Assembly: GCA_020543525.1 (NCBI GenBank)
Contig: JAHYIO010000008.1
Coordinates: 1-64,000 of the forward strand
Reading direction: 5' to 3'
Source: Coriolopsis trogii
Lineage: Eukaryota > Basidiomycota > Agaricomycetes > Polyporales > Polyporaceae
Length of the DNA stretch: 64,000 bases
Shown: in pieces, positions 44,489-53,999 of the stretch
Layout of the letters: every line of letters begins with the position of its first letter
Position numbering within the stretch: the stretch's first letter is position 1
Translations under genes and position numbers: made by a program
The notes under the pieces: model-generated
Seen by the model: the letters and a program-made list of their open reading frames with translations, nothing else
Database searches by the model: none
Told to the model about the DNA's origin: nothing

Positions 44489-47059
44489 ATGTCAGGCGCG
44501 GTGGTACACTCAATGCCCATACCTGGGACCAACGAGGCGCCACGCTTCGACGGTCACTACGTCTCCGACTTCCTCGACGATCTCGAACTTCACTTCGCCC
44601 GCGCAGGTATCACGGACGAAGACCGTCAAGTCAATTACATCACACGATATAGTACTCAAGACATCCGGAAGCGCATCGGCTTCCTCCCTACTCTCTCTCG
44701 TTCGAAGACTGGCAAGAAGTGGGACCCGGCCAAGGCCCTGCTGACGCGACTCTACGGCGACGTTGACAAGACCGACCCGCTCTCGCTAGTGGAGTTTCAG
44801 ATGTGGATCCAGACGGCCGCGGACAAGCCCAAGTTTGTGTCCCAAGCCCAGGTGAATGCATACTATACCGAGTTCATGAGCCGCGCGCAGCCGCTCCTCG
44901 ACGAGAGGATCATCTCGCAAAATGATATGAATTTTGCTTTCATTCAGGGCATCCCGTCTAGCATGAAGTACCCGATCCGGACGCTCATCCCCAACGATAA
45001 GCTCAACCGCACATCGACCTATCCTATTGACGATACGCTGGACCTCCTGCTCGGACTTGCCAACAAGGACGACCCAACCTACGAAGCCTGGCGCTACGAG
45101 GACGCAAAGAAGAACGATGATTCGCTTCTCACCACCCCGGCCAGGCAGGACGTCGCTGTTCCGAGGCATGCACCTGAGCAACCAGCTGAGTCGCAGCCGA
45201 GCATGCAAGACCAGATAGAGGCACTCACGAAGCAGTTTGAACAGATGCAACTTCTGTTGATCCAGCAGTCGCAGACGATCAACAGCGCGCTACAGAACGC
45301 ACAACAGACCCCCGCACAGGCCAACCGTCCCGCTCGCTGCGTGATGTGTGGCGCGACGAACCCCGGCCACAACATCCGTGGCTGCCCGGAGACCAACAGC
45401 CTCGTCGCAGAGGGCCGCATTCGACTCGACGCCGCCAAGAATCGCTACGTCATGACCGTCGACGGCGCCGACCTTCCACGACTTCCGCAAGGCTACAACG
45501 GCAGCCTCGCATCCTATATAAGAAACCAAACACCTCTTCCTCCGACTACGCGTGCCGCCGCCGCTCATGCGAGCCTCATACTCGAGGACGGCACATCCTT
45601 TTCGTCTTTAGGCATGTCTTTCCTCTCCGACCCTGCGCTGCGTGGAGGGAAGGAGTACGAGAACCGCTTTGACCCGAAGAAGCGACCTGAGTCGCGCCCG
45701 TCTCCTCGTCAACGCACGCAGGAGCCTCAGCAAGCACCTCAGCCTTCGACGAGTCAGCAACCGGCCGCACCGCCTCAACATCCTCCTCCGCAACCGCAAC
45801 AGGTTCCTGGTCCGCCGCCGCCGCAACAGCAGCAGCAGCAGCAGCCTCAACCTTCTCATCCTCCAGTTCCGACGACTCAACAGCCTGCTGCGAACATACC
45901 GCCGCCTCCGAACCCCATCAATCGACGTGACGGCTGGAAACAGTCGCTCCCGAAGGGCAAGGGCAAGGAGGTCCACTTCGACGAAGACGTAGCCATGTCT
46001 GATGGCGAGGCGAAGGCCAAAGCTAAGTCTTCTCCTCCTCAGTCCGGCTACAGGCATACCACCGAGCTTGAGTCCGCCACAGACGCAGACCAAGTCCTCA
46101 AGAGCCTCCTCCAGGCGACGCAGGCGACGATTCCCCTCGGAACCCTCCTGGGCATCTCAAGCACGCTGCAGGAGCTTTTACACGACGCTACTCGTCGTCG
46201 TCGCGTTCCGAAGGAGCAGGCAGCCGCCTCGACGTCTTCCTCATCTCTCTTTTCGCTCTTCGACTCAACAGGCATCCCGATCGTGCGCGCGAACACTTCC
46301 TCAGCCTCTCGCTATCGTGGCTACAAGCTTGCATGCGAAGACGACGAGGACGATTCCGTCGCTACTCTCGTTCTCAACCATGTCCGCGCATCTCCCGCTC
46401 TCGACGTCCGACTCTTTGCCATGGCCACAGGTGTATTCACAGCCAAGGTCAACGACGTGCCATTCCGTTTCATGGTCGACTCTGGCTCCGAACTCAACGT
46501 CGTCTACAGTGGCTTCCCTGCTGCTGCGAAGCTTCCGCTCGACCTCAGAGGCCGCCGCTGGAGTCTGAAAGGCATTCATGGCGACCCCGAGCCTCTGCGT
46601 GGCTACATCGACATGGTTCCTATCGACATTGGTGGTCATATCTTCGAACATCACGTCTTCGTCTCGCCGCATGACTCGATCGGCGAGAACTTCCACGTTA
46701 TTCTCGGCCAACCCTTCCTCGCATACTTTGAAGCTCGCGTCGACTACTTCAAGTCGGGCGAGACACTCCTCTACCTCTGGGCAGGACGTGACAAGGATAC
46801 AGGCATCCCGCCGACCCTCGCTGTCTCGATTACCGACCCAGAAGACGCACGCAACCGCAGCCAGATTCTCCATGACGCGCACTACGCTGTCCCCTATGTG
46901 ACTGAAATCCCCGACGAGGACTCATACTCCCATCCGCATACAGCATATCCTACGTCAGCGACCACATCCGCATGCATCGTTGAGATCGACGACGACAACC
47001 AAGACGATAACACTGGATGGGGGGACAATGAGCATGTAGACAAGGACCAGTATTTTTGA
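44489..47059 (+). CDS. Gypsy Gag-protease protein
   Basis: 856 aa from the ATG at 44489 (MSGAVVHSMPIPGTNEAPRF). The first ~270 residues are a helical Gag region (LHFARAGITDEDRQVNY, EFMSRAQPLLDER). A zinc knuckle CxxCxxxxxxHxxxxC lies near residue 284. A long Pro/Gln-rich linker with a CAG-type Gln run follows (45829-45846). The aspartic protease site MVDSGSELNVVYSG is at about residue 662. The stop TGA at 47057-47059 overlaps the pol frame by 4 bases and follows a run of five T, so Pol is probably made by a -1 ribosomal frameshift. The frame is intact. Confidence 0.9.
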   Translation: MSGAVVHSMPIPGTNEAPRFDGHYVSDFLDDLELHFARAGITDEDRQVNYITRYSTQDIRKRIGFLPTLSRSKTGKKWDPAKALLTRLYGDVDKTDPLSLVEFQMWIQTAADKPKFVSQAQVNAYYTEFMSRAQPLLDERIISQNDMNFAFIQGIPSSMKYPIRTLIPNDKLNRTSTYPIDDTLDLLLGLANKDDPTYEAWRYEDAKKNDDSLLTTPARQDVAVPRHAPEQPAESQPSMQDQIEALTKQFEQMQLLLIQQSQTINSALQNAQQTPAQANRPARCVMCGATNPGHNIRGCPETNSLVAEGRIRLDAAKNRYVMTVDGADLPRLPQGYNGSLASYIRNQTPLPPTTRAAAAHASLILEDGTSFSSLGMSFLSDPALRGGKEYENRFDPKKRPESRPSPRQRTQEPQQAPQPSTSQQPAAPPQHPPPQPQQVPGPPPPQQQQQQQPQPSHPPVPTTQQPAANIPPPPNPINRRDGWKQSLPKGKGKEVHFDEDVAMSDGEAKAKAKSSPPQSGYRHTTELESATDADQVLKSLLQATQATIPLGTLLGISSTLQELLHDATRRRRVPKEQAAASTSSSSLFSLFDSTGIPIVRANTSSASRYRGYKLACEDDEDDSVATLVLNHVRASPALDVRLFAMATGVFTAKVNDVPFRFMVDSGSELNVVYSGFPAAAKLPLDLRGRRWSLKGIHGDPEPLRGYIDMVPIDIGGHIFEHHVFVSPHDSIGENFHVILGQPFLAYFEARVDYFKSGETLLYLWAGRDKDTGIPPTLAVSITDPEDARNRSQILHDAHYAVPYVTEIPDEDSYSHPHTAYPTSATTSACIVEIDDDNQDDNTGWGDNEHVDKDQYF

Positions 47060-50000
47060 GTGTGGAGCCTGGTACTGAGCGACCAGGGCCTCCTGCTATA
47101 CCCACCCTTGGACGCTCCTTCGAATGCCTCGCCGGCAACCCCGCTTTCGCTGATTTCGATTCTCTAATAGGTTCATCCCCTCCTCCTCAGTACGACGACT
47201 TGTTACACCAATACATAGCACTCACCGGCGGTATTCAGTCCGCTGCTACTATACCTCCTTCGCCCTGGGCCACCAGAGCCGTCTCCTCCTATGTTTCTTT
47301 TGTCCATGAGACTCGGACTATTCCTCGCCCCGAACGGGGTGCACGTAAATACAAACCCGTACATCGTCGTCATCGTCCCGTTCCTACTTATATGCCTGAT
47401 CCCCGAGCGCAACAGTTCGCTGAGATACCTGAACTTCCCCCTCTCACTCTCCCTACACATCCTCCTCATTACTCTCTTCTTCCTCGTGACGACCGGATGA
47501 CTCTGGAACGTCTAGAAGGCTTGCTACGCACAATAGAACCTGGCCTACTCACAGACGACGAGACTAACCTTCTTGCCTTTGTAGTTCACTCTCGCGCGCG
47601 CGCATTCGCGTGGGTTTACGAAGAAAAGGGCTTCTTCGACCCCACCTACTTCCCGGACTACAAGATACCCTTCGTCGAACACGTTCCGTGGCAAGTCCCG
47701 CCTATTCCGCTCCCTCTCGCAATACGAGATGCTGTCCGCGACGAAGTGCGACGCTTCGAACAGCTTGGACGCTTCGAACCCTCAACAGCAAGCTATCGTT
47801 CCGCACTATGGGCTGTAGCCAAGAAGCCCGGTTCTAAGCCTCCTGTCCGCCTTGTTGTCGCCGTCGAGAAGCTCAATGCTATCACGGTGCGCGACGCGTC
47901 GCTTCCTCCTAACATCAATGACTTTGCAGAGTCGTTCGCAGGTCACGCCATCTATTTCTCAGGTGACATGTTCTCCGGCTTCGACGCGCGCATCCTGGAC
48001 GTCGAATCGCGGCCGCTCGGCACATTTCACTCCCCCGACGGTCCGAAACAGCAGACAACACTCATCCAAGGTTATACCAACTCAATACAGGAGTTCTCCC
48101 GGTGCACCGACCACGTTCTCAAGCGTGTCAAGGCCCGGGGCATCGCAGACAATTTCATCGACGATTGCGGCGTCACAGGACCACGCTCCCGCTACAACAA
48201 CGACTCTATTCCCCGCAATTCCAACATTCGCCGTTTCGTGTACGAGTTTGCCATGCGCGTGGACATGTTCCTCGCTGCTCTCATAGCCGGAGGCGTCACG
48301 GTTTCCGCGCTCAAGTCCATCCTTGCGTGCTCAGCTCTCGCCATCGTCGGCACGATTGTATGCGAAGAAGGCTGGAAAGTCAGTCCGAATCTTGTCGACC
48401 GCGTCCTTCACTGGCCTGTGCCGCAGGACGTCCATGAAGTGCGCATGTTCCTTGGCCTCGCCGGCGGAGCGCGTCGCTGGATTCAAAACTACTCGCACAT
48501 TGCTTGGCCACTCACAGCTCTCCTCTCCTGCGCTCCCGAAGACTTCAAGATTACACCCGAAGTCGAGGACGCTGTCGACGAGCTGAAGCGAAGACTCACC
48601 TCTGCACCTGTCCTCGTGCGCGTGGATTACGCGCTAGCTACGTCTATCACTCCTCCTCCTCGAGCGTCTGACGAAGGCATGATCATTGTAGGCATTGACT
48701 CGAGCTGGATGGGTGCCGGCTGGGTGCTCTACCAGATCGTGAACGGTGTCAAACATCCTGCCCTATACGGCTCGAGCACATTCACAAAAGCACAACAGAA
48801 CTACGGACAACCTAAGTCTGAAGTCTTTGGCACCTTTGTCGCTCTCAAAGCGCTGCGCCATCGTGTCTGGGGAGTTCATTTCCGCCTCGAACATGACGCT
48901 GTATCGCTTGCTAAGATGCTCATCCAACCAGACGACGTCCCCAACGCTCCGATGCTCCGCTGGGTGTCCTGGATCCGCCTTTTCGACTTTGAGACGAAGC
49001 ATGTCCCCGCTACCTCTTTCAAGATGGAGGACGCGCTCTCCCGAGCTCCTCCTGTCGATTCCGACCTGCCGGACCCTTCCGACGATGTCGACGCCTTCCT
49101 GGACGCATTCGAAGCATTCCCGGCTCGGACTTCTGTCCGATACACTCTCTCCTCACTCGTCCTTCGCCACTCCAACCCGTTCGCACACGCAGCTCAATTC
49201 TACGCACGCATACCTACTCCCACAGCTTCCACATCCCTCTACTTCACCCCAGGTGAACGCGTTCGGGCAGACCCTAAAATTGACTCACCATCCTCAGGAG
49301 TCGCCCTTTGGGATCCCGACAACATCCGTGGCATGCAACGGGACTTCCTCAATGACGACCCAGACACATCAGCTGTTTCTGAGCCGCTGCTTGCGCTGGC
49401 GTGCAGCCATGCAAGTGCCGTCTGCAGTAGCTCAAATTCGCAGTCCCTGCCGTCCTCGCTATACCTCGCAGATGCCCCTTGTTCACTACTGCACACATGC
49501 GCTCTCGCTCACACTGCGCACCCGTCCGAAGGCCGATTCTCTGAGTTCTACAGCCGCAAGCCAACCATCCTGCGCACTCTCTCCTTCGCGCTTGCCGACT
49601 GGACGTTTGAGCACGACGTCTCAGTCCATCTCATACATTCTGTCCTCAATTCTGAGCCACGGAGCCAGTTTGAAGCTCCTCCACATGCTGCCGGACACCG
49701 CTTTGGCACGCGCGACCAAGACGATGCTGGATATTGGGCAGAGCTACGTCTCTTCCTCTCAGATGGCTCGCTTCCATCCCGCCTTATCACTGACAAAGAT
49801 CGTCTCGCTTTTCAGCGCCGCGCACGCCGTTTCTTCCTGCACGAAGGTCGCATTTGGCTCGCACCGAAGCGTCGCTCCTCTTTACCTCCTCGCCTTGTTA
49901 TTGAAGCTGTTCCACGCCGCGGAGAGCTCATGCTCGAGGCGCATCTCGCTGCTGGACACCGCGGCCGCGATGCAACATACAAGCTCCTCCTCGACCGCTA

Positions 50001-51114
50001 TTGGTGGCCCAACATGTTTGACGACGTCTCATACTTCGTCCGCTCCTGTATTGAGTGCCAACGCGCTACCAAAGCGAAGCCTGTACTCCCCTACAACGAG
50101 TCTTGGACCGCTCCACACCTGCGACACTTCGACCTCGACACAATCAAGATGCCGACCGGAACTGGCGGCTTTGAGTACGTTATCCAAGCAATAGAACGCA
50201 CCATCCTTTGGATCGAGGCCCGCGCACTTCGGCGAGCGACCGCTCGAGCTGTTGCAAGGTTTATCTATGAAGAGATCATCTGTCGCTTCAGCTGCGTGCC
50301 GGTCATCACGATGGACAACGGGTCCGAGTTCCAAGGTGAAGTACAACATCTCCTCCGCACACTGTACAGGTGTACAGTTATTTTTTCTACACCCTACCAC
50401 CCCGAGGGCAATGCCCCCGTAGAACGCTCGCACAACACCTTCACCAACTGCCTGTTCAAACTCACAGGCGATGCGAAAGGATCCTGGCCACAGCACGTTA
50501 CGGCCGTCCTCTTCGCTATGCGCACAACCGTCTCTCGAGCTACGGGCTATTCGCCCTTCTATCTCCTTTACGGACAGCACCCTGTCTTCTCCTTCGATGC
50601 GGAGGAGGTCACTTGGCAGACGCTGGACTGGGACCAAGTCCACTCGCATGAGGACCTCCTCGCTATGCGCGCACGCCAAATATCGAGACGCGATGCGGCC
50701 CTCGAGGAAGCTCATGAGCGCATTCGTGCGACAAGGCGAAGAGCCATCGAGGACCAAGCTAAGCGTCACCATTATCAGTTTGACTTCGCTGACTACGAAG
50801 TAGGCATGTATGTATGGCTTAGAGAGTCTCGCCTCGACGAGATCAAGGGTGGAAAGGGTGAATGGACGTACGCTGGCCCGTATATCATCCACGAGAAGCG
50901 CGACTGTGACTCTTTCATCCTCCGAGAGCTCTCTGGTGCTGTCATGCGAGGCCATGTCAATATTCGACGCCTCCGCCTTTTCTTCTTCCGACCCGACAAC
51001 CAGACCCTTCGATCTCGCCTCAATGTGCCTGCTGAGCTCAATGCTCGCATGGCAAATCCATTATCTACCCTTTCCGGGACATATGCATTCCGTGCCTCGT
51101 ATGGGACGGCCTAG
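47056..51114 (+). CDS. Gypsy Pol (RT, RNase H, integrase)
   Basis: About 1352 codons with no ATG at the beginning, in the -1 frame relative to gag-protease, which supports translation as a fusion. Seen in order: RT with VVAVEKLNAITVRD and the active-site box FIDDCG (about residue 367; F replaces the usual Y, I the usual V); RNase H beginning IIVGIDSSWMGAGW; integrase HHCC (HLAAGHRGRD...CIECQ, about residues 962-1000); and a DDE core in which the Asp of MDNGSEF is followed 35 residues later by the Glu of NAPVERSHN. A C-terminal chromo-like basic region is not obvious. No stop codons interrupt the frame, so it is probably active. Confidence 0.92.
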   Translation: MSVEPGTERPGPPAIPTLGRSFECLAGNPAFADFDSLIGSSPPPQYDDLLHQYIALTGGIQSAATIPPSPWATRAVSSYVSFVHETRTIPRPERGARKYKPVHRRHRPVPTYMPDPRAQQFAEIPELPPLTLPTHPPHYSLLPRDDRMTLERLEGLLRTIEPGLLTDDETNLLAFVVHSRARAFAWVYEEKGFFDPTYFPDYKIPFVEHVPWQVPPIPLPLAIRDAVRDEVRRFEQLGRFEPSTASYRSALWAVAKKPGSKPPVRLVVAVEKLNAITVRDASLPPNINDFAESFAGHAIYFSGDMFSGFDARILDVESRPLGTFHSPDGPKQQTTLIQGYTNSIQEFSRCTDHVLKRVKARGIADNFIDDCGVTGPRSRYNNDSIPRNSNIRRFVYEFAMRVDMFLAALIAGGVTVSALKSILACSALAIVGTIVCEEGWKVSPNLVDRVLHWPVPQDVHEVRMFLGLAGGARRWIQNYSHIAWPLTALLSCAPEDFKITPEVEDAVDELKRRLTSAPVLVRVDYALATSITPPPRASDEGMIIVGIDSSWMGAGWVLYQIVNGVKHPALYGSSTFTKAQQNYGQPKSEVFGTFVALKALRHRVWGVHFRLEHDAVSLAKMLIQPDDVPNAPMLRWVSWIRLFDFETKHVPATSFKMEDALSRAPPVDSDLPDPSDDVDAFLDAFEAFPARTSVRYTLSSLVLRHSNPFAHAAQFYARIPTPTASTSLYFTPGERVRADPKIDSPSSGVALWDPDNIRGMQRDFLNDDPDTSAVSEPLLALACSHASAVCSSSNSQSLPSSLYLADAPCSLLHTCALAHTAHPSEGRFSEFYSRKPTILRTLSFALADWTFEHDVSVHLIHSVLNSEPRSQFEAPPHAAGHRFGTRDQDDAGYWAELRLFLSDGSLPSRLITDKDRLAFQRRARRFFLHEGRIWLAPKRRSSLPPRLVIEAVPRRGELMLEAHLAAGHRGRDATYKLLLDRYWWPNMFDDVSYFVRSCIECQRATKAKPVLPYNESWTAPHLRHFDLDTIKMPTGTGGFEYVIQAIERTILWIEARALRRATARAVARFIYEEIICRFSCVPVITMDNGSEFQGEVQHLLRTLYRCTVIFSTPYHPEGNAPVERSHNTFTNCLFKLTGDAKGSWPQHVTAVLFAMRTTVSRATGYSPFYLLYGQHPVFSFDAEEVTWQTLDWDQVHSHEDLLAMRARQISRRDAALEEAHERIRATRRRAIEDQAKRHHYQFDFADYEVGMYVWLRESRLDEIKGGKGEWTYAGPYIIHEKRDCDSFILRELSGAVMRGHVNIRRLRLFFFRPDNQTLRSRLNVPAELNARMANPLSTLSGTYAFRASYGTA

Positions 51115-51540
51115 AGTCTAGCTGAGTCACTCTCTCCCCCTATCTGCCATCCGCGAACATATAGTTCGCACTTAGCGTTCAGCTACCTCCAGATACCCTG
51201 CCTGTTCTTCTCTCTCGCCTCGGAAGCCACGGCTCCGTCCGCTCGTTGATCCGTCGCGCGCAGGTCGCCCACATCCTCCTCCTCCACGCGCACCAGCCAC
51301 AGCGAGCACACTCCTCCCCTCACGGCATCGTGCATCACTCTCGGACACATTGCACCGCATCACTCGCTCGTTCAGCTTCACTCGTACGCATCGCGCATCC
51401 TCAGACTCGCCACACGTTCACTTCCGGACGATCAACACGGTCCCGCCTCTACCTGATCTCCTCTTGGAGTCAGGTCGCTCCGCATTCGGACCCCATCCAG
51501 CGTTATCGTCTTCTCGACGTGTCCACGTCCTTCGTTCGAC

Positions 51541-52422
51541 ATGGGCATGCCTTACGCTCCCCTTCCTTCATGGCCTATTGACGGCGTCACCTTCTCGCAG
51601 CCATTACATCTGTCTCGCGTCCTCGACGTCCTAGGATGCCACACGCGCTGCCCGAGCCTCTACCCAGGCTGGGGGACCTCCGCCTACTTGTCCTCCGCCT
51701 TCCGCAACGCATGCGACTCCGACGGAGTCCAGCTTGAGGCAGAGGACACTCATGTCACGTCTGCCGAGTTTGACTATTGGGCGGACCGCATTTCCAAGCA
51801 CGACCATCCCGTCGATCACGACCTTGTATACCCCTACGTCCGCATCCACACTTTCTACTTCCCTTTCTCCCGTCCTATCCGCATCCACGGCCGCGGCACG
51901 CCTCGCATTGTGGAGCTCTTCGTGTGCGACATCCATCTCCGATGGTCTGAGATCAAGCGTGGCCTAGCGGAGCCTGGTTTCGCACCGGCGCGGTATAACA
52001 ACGCGGGATACCCCTTCAACACTTCGTACTTCGCACGCGCATGCAGACTGTTCGAACCCCGCGTCCCTTCTCTCTCTCCGTCACGCCCTCTGTTCCTCCG
52101 CGGTTACCCCGACATTCCGGTGGTCTGGCCGGACTACATGGACGTTCTCTCCGATGTCCTCGATTTCAGCCTCGACTTCACCCGGAAGGGCGAGCCTCCA
52201 TACATCCTACGCGTTCCCCCTCTTCGTTTTGCGCAGCATTTCTGGATAGTGCGTCGCCGCTGGTGGATACATGACCTTACGGCCATTGTTGAAGTCAGGG
52301 ACCACACGCTGCAAATGTACATGAAAGAGTGTAATGCGTTGGGGGTCATCAGCCTGGACTTCGAGCTCACGGACGCGCCCTTCGCCTTCGTCGTATCCCG
52401 GAACTTCGCACAGCACAATTAG
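51541..52422 (+). CDS. Gypsy third ORF of unknown function
   Basis: 293 aa between pol and the 3' LTR, ATG at 51541 (MGMPYAPLPSWPIDGVTFSQ). It is rich in aromatic residues, Arg and Pro (FYFPFSRPIRIHGRG, FLRGYPDIPVVWPDYM, FWIVRRRWWIHDL). There is no signal peptide, no membrane helix and no zinc motif. The place is where env or antisense genes lie in some gypsy lineages, but nothing looks envelope-like. Codon choice is GC-rich as in gag and pol. It may be a captured host gene or an accessory protein. A frame of this length without stops in an intact element argues that it is used. Confidence 0.7.
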   Translation: MGMPYAPLPSWPIDGVTFSQPLHLSRVLDVLGCHTRCPSLYPGWGTSAYLSSAFRNACDSDGVQLEAEDTHVTSAEFDYWADRISKHDHPVDHDLVYPYVRIHTFYFPFSRPIRIHGRGTPRIVELFVCDIHLRWSEIKRGLAEPGFAPARYNNAGYPFNTSYFARACRLFEPRVPSLSPSRPLFLRGYPDIPVVWPDYMDVLSDVLDFSLDFTRKGEPPYILRVPPLRFAQHFWIVRRRWWIHDLTAIVEVRDHTLQMYMKECNALGVISLDFELTDAPFAFVVSRNFAQHN

Positions 52423-52564
52423 TCTCGCCATACGGACTCCGTCTCTACCTGATCTCCTCTTGGAGACCAGCTTATCCTACTCTCTCTTTCTCCCTCTCTC
52501 TGTTCCTGTTTAGTTAGCATTAGTTTCCCTGACGTCGGGTCGACGTCACATATGTTGCCGCCAC

Positions 52565-52970
52565 TGTGGTAGTACTTCGTACTGTACTGGTGTAGATAGC
52601 CTGTGTCGCGCACCGTCACACGAGCGTCTCGACTTCCCGTTTAGGTAGCCTGCCTTCCTCCTTGACGTCGGCTAGCGTCGTCGAGCGAGGAGGCCTTACG
52701 AGGACTCTCCCGCTTTCCTCCCCTTCGTGTTCTCTCTCTCGGACCACCACCTTCTCGCTACGAACTCGCGACACGCGTCGCTCAGCCTATCTTTACTCTA
52801 CTATTCGACTATCGAATACTTTACACTCTCTCTTGTCTACTCTACTACTCCCCAATCAAACTTGACCCCAAATCAAACCGACCGCGAGACGACCGACCTG
52901 GACTCGACGACGCGCCGTACGCGCCCCGAACTATTCTGTATAGCACGAGGCAATCCTCAGTGCTTCGACA
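52565..52970 (+). mobile_element. Gypsy 3' LTR
   Basis: Second copy of the 406-bp LTR, followed by the CCGT target duplication. The 50 bases before it contain no clear polypurine tract, which is unusual. Confidence 0.93.
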
Positions 52971-53987
52971 CCGTACGCCTCGGGGTCGAAAGACGCGGTG
53001 TGATGCAGCTCGCCTTCGTAATCCTCCAAGCCATCAATGGAAGGCCAGTCCCAGCGTGTGATTGCTCCAAAGGCGGTGACGAGCACATCCGCAACGTCCT
53101 CGAATTCTTCTGTAGGTTCAGCTTCGGGGACATCGGCCGTCCGTGGTCGACGGAGACGGATGTGCCACTTTCCGGTCGATTCGTCCCACTGGGTATGGAC
53201 GACTTCGTGGTTGAGCTTAATGTATCGGGATACTTTGTACTTCTCCACGACTTCCTCGAGATGCTGGCGTATTTCGTCTCCGGGGGCGTAGAAGGAAGAC
53301 CAGTCACGCTGCAATGCAATGTATTCATGGGATATTTGCATGCGAACAGAGTTCGTCCTTCCTACCTTGTCTTCAAATGAGTACTGGTACTGCACAGTAA
53401 AATCTAAGTGACAGAGTGAAGTGTGATAACAAAGCATACATACACAGTGGGCTGGTACATCGCATGCTATGCCGCTAATACCAGAGTGGGATAAGCACCG
53501 TGTAGCATTGGAGGATGTTCGAGCTATCGTGCAAAGGCAGGAACTCACGGATATCGGTTATTGTACCAGGTACCACCGACACCGGCACTCTTCTCGTAGA
53601 TAGTCAAGTCAAGGTTCGGGATTTTCTGCGGGAAGCTGAGGATAGTTAAGTGAGTGCAGAGTCAACGCCTGAGGGAGCAATATGCGCACCGGATACCAGC
53701 AAGAATCCCGCTGAATCCTGCGCCGATCACCACAACCTTGATGGGCCTATACTCATCGACAGAGAACGCGCCGAGTGGAAATCGGCGAGGCTGTGGACGG
53801 GCCTCGTCCTCGGTATCGGAGGTATCGGACGACGAACTGAAGAGGTGGTCGGAGTCATGCTGACTATCGCTAATGGGAGATGATGGTTCGTCATGGGGTT
53901 CGTTGGATGTGAAGAGTGTCGAAAATCCGCTGCCCATGCCGTTAAGATAGCTGTGGTGAGGTGTAAAGGGGATCGGATGGGGAGACC

Positions 53988-53996
53988 GTATATATA
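53988..53996 (-). promoter_or_regulatory. TATA box of monooxygenase copy 2
   Basis: TTATATATA on the minus strand, about 55 bases upstream of the ATG at 53937, a usual distance for fungal core promoters. Confidence 0.55.
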
Positions 53997-53999
53997 ACG

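Larger units (their letters stand above)
43836..52970 (+). mobile_element. Complete Ty3/gypsy retrotransposon with an extra ORF
   Basis: A 9135-bp element with 406-bp LTRs at 43836-44241 and 52565-52970, both TGTGGTAGTA...CTTCGACA. The 4-bp sequence CCGT flanks it (43832-43835 and 52971-52974). The translated LTRs agree throughout, so the insertion is recent. Inside are gag-protease, pol with RT before integrase (gypsy order), and a third ORF. It lies antisense in the flavin monooxygenase gene. Confidence 0.95.
41960..53937 (-). pseudogene. Flavin-dependent monooxygenase (copy 2), split by a gypsy element
   Basis: The coding sequence runs 53937-52971, then continues at 43835-41960 beyond a 9135-bp retrotransposon. 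Counting the CCGT target duplication once, the frame joins exactly at FDPEAYG/KKTWQEVAE. Start MGSGFSTLFTSNEPHDE, a Ser/Asp-rich leader of about 60 residues, then FAD site VVVIGAGFSG, YEGELHH (BVMO-like), RVGVIGV, YNYVRGQTWLALPF, GYDTTWQLPFKVIGRDGV, NMFMSLGPNS and a last exon WYLREEFVDRPP ending at 41960. A TATA box (TTATATATA) lies at 53988-53996, 55 bases before the ATG. Apart from the insertion I see no other damage, so inactivation is very recent. It is paralogous to 30381-33082 but has a longer N-terminus. Confidence 0.88.
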
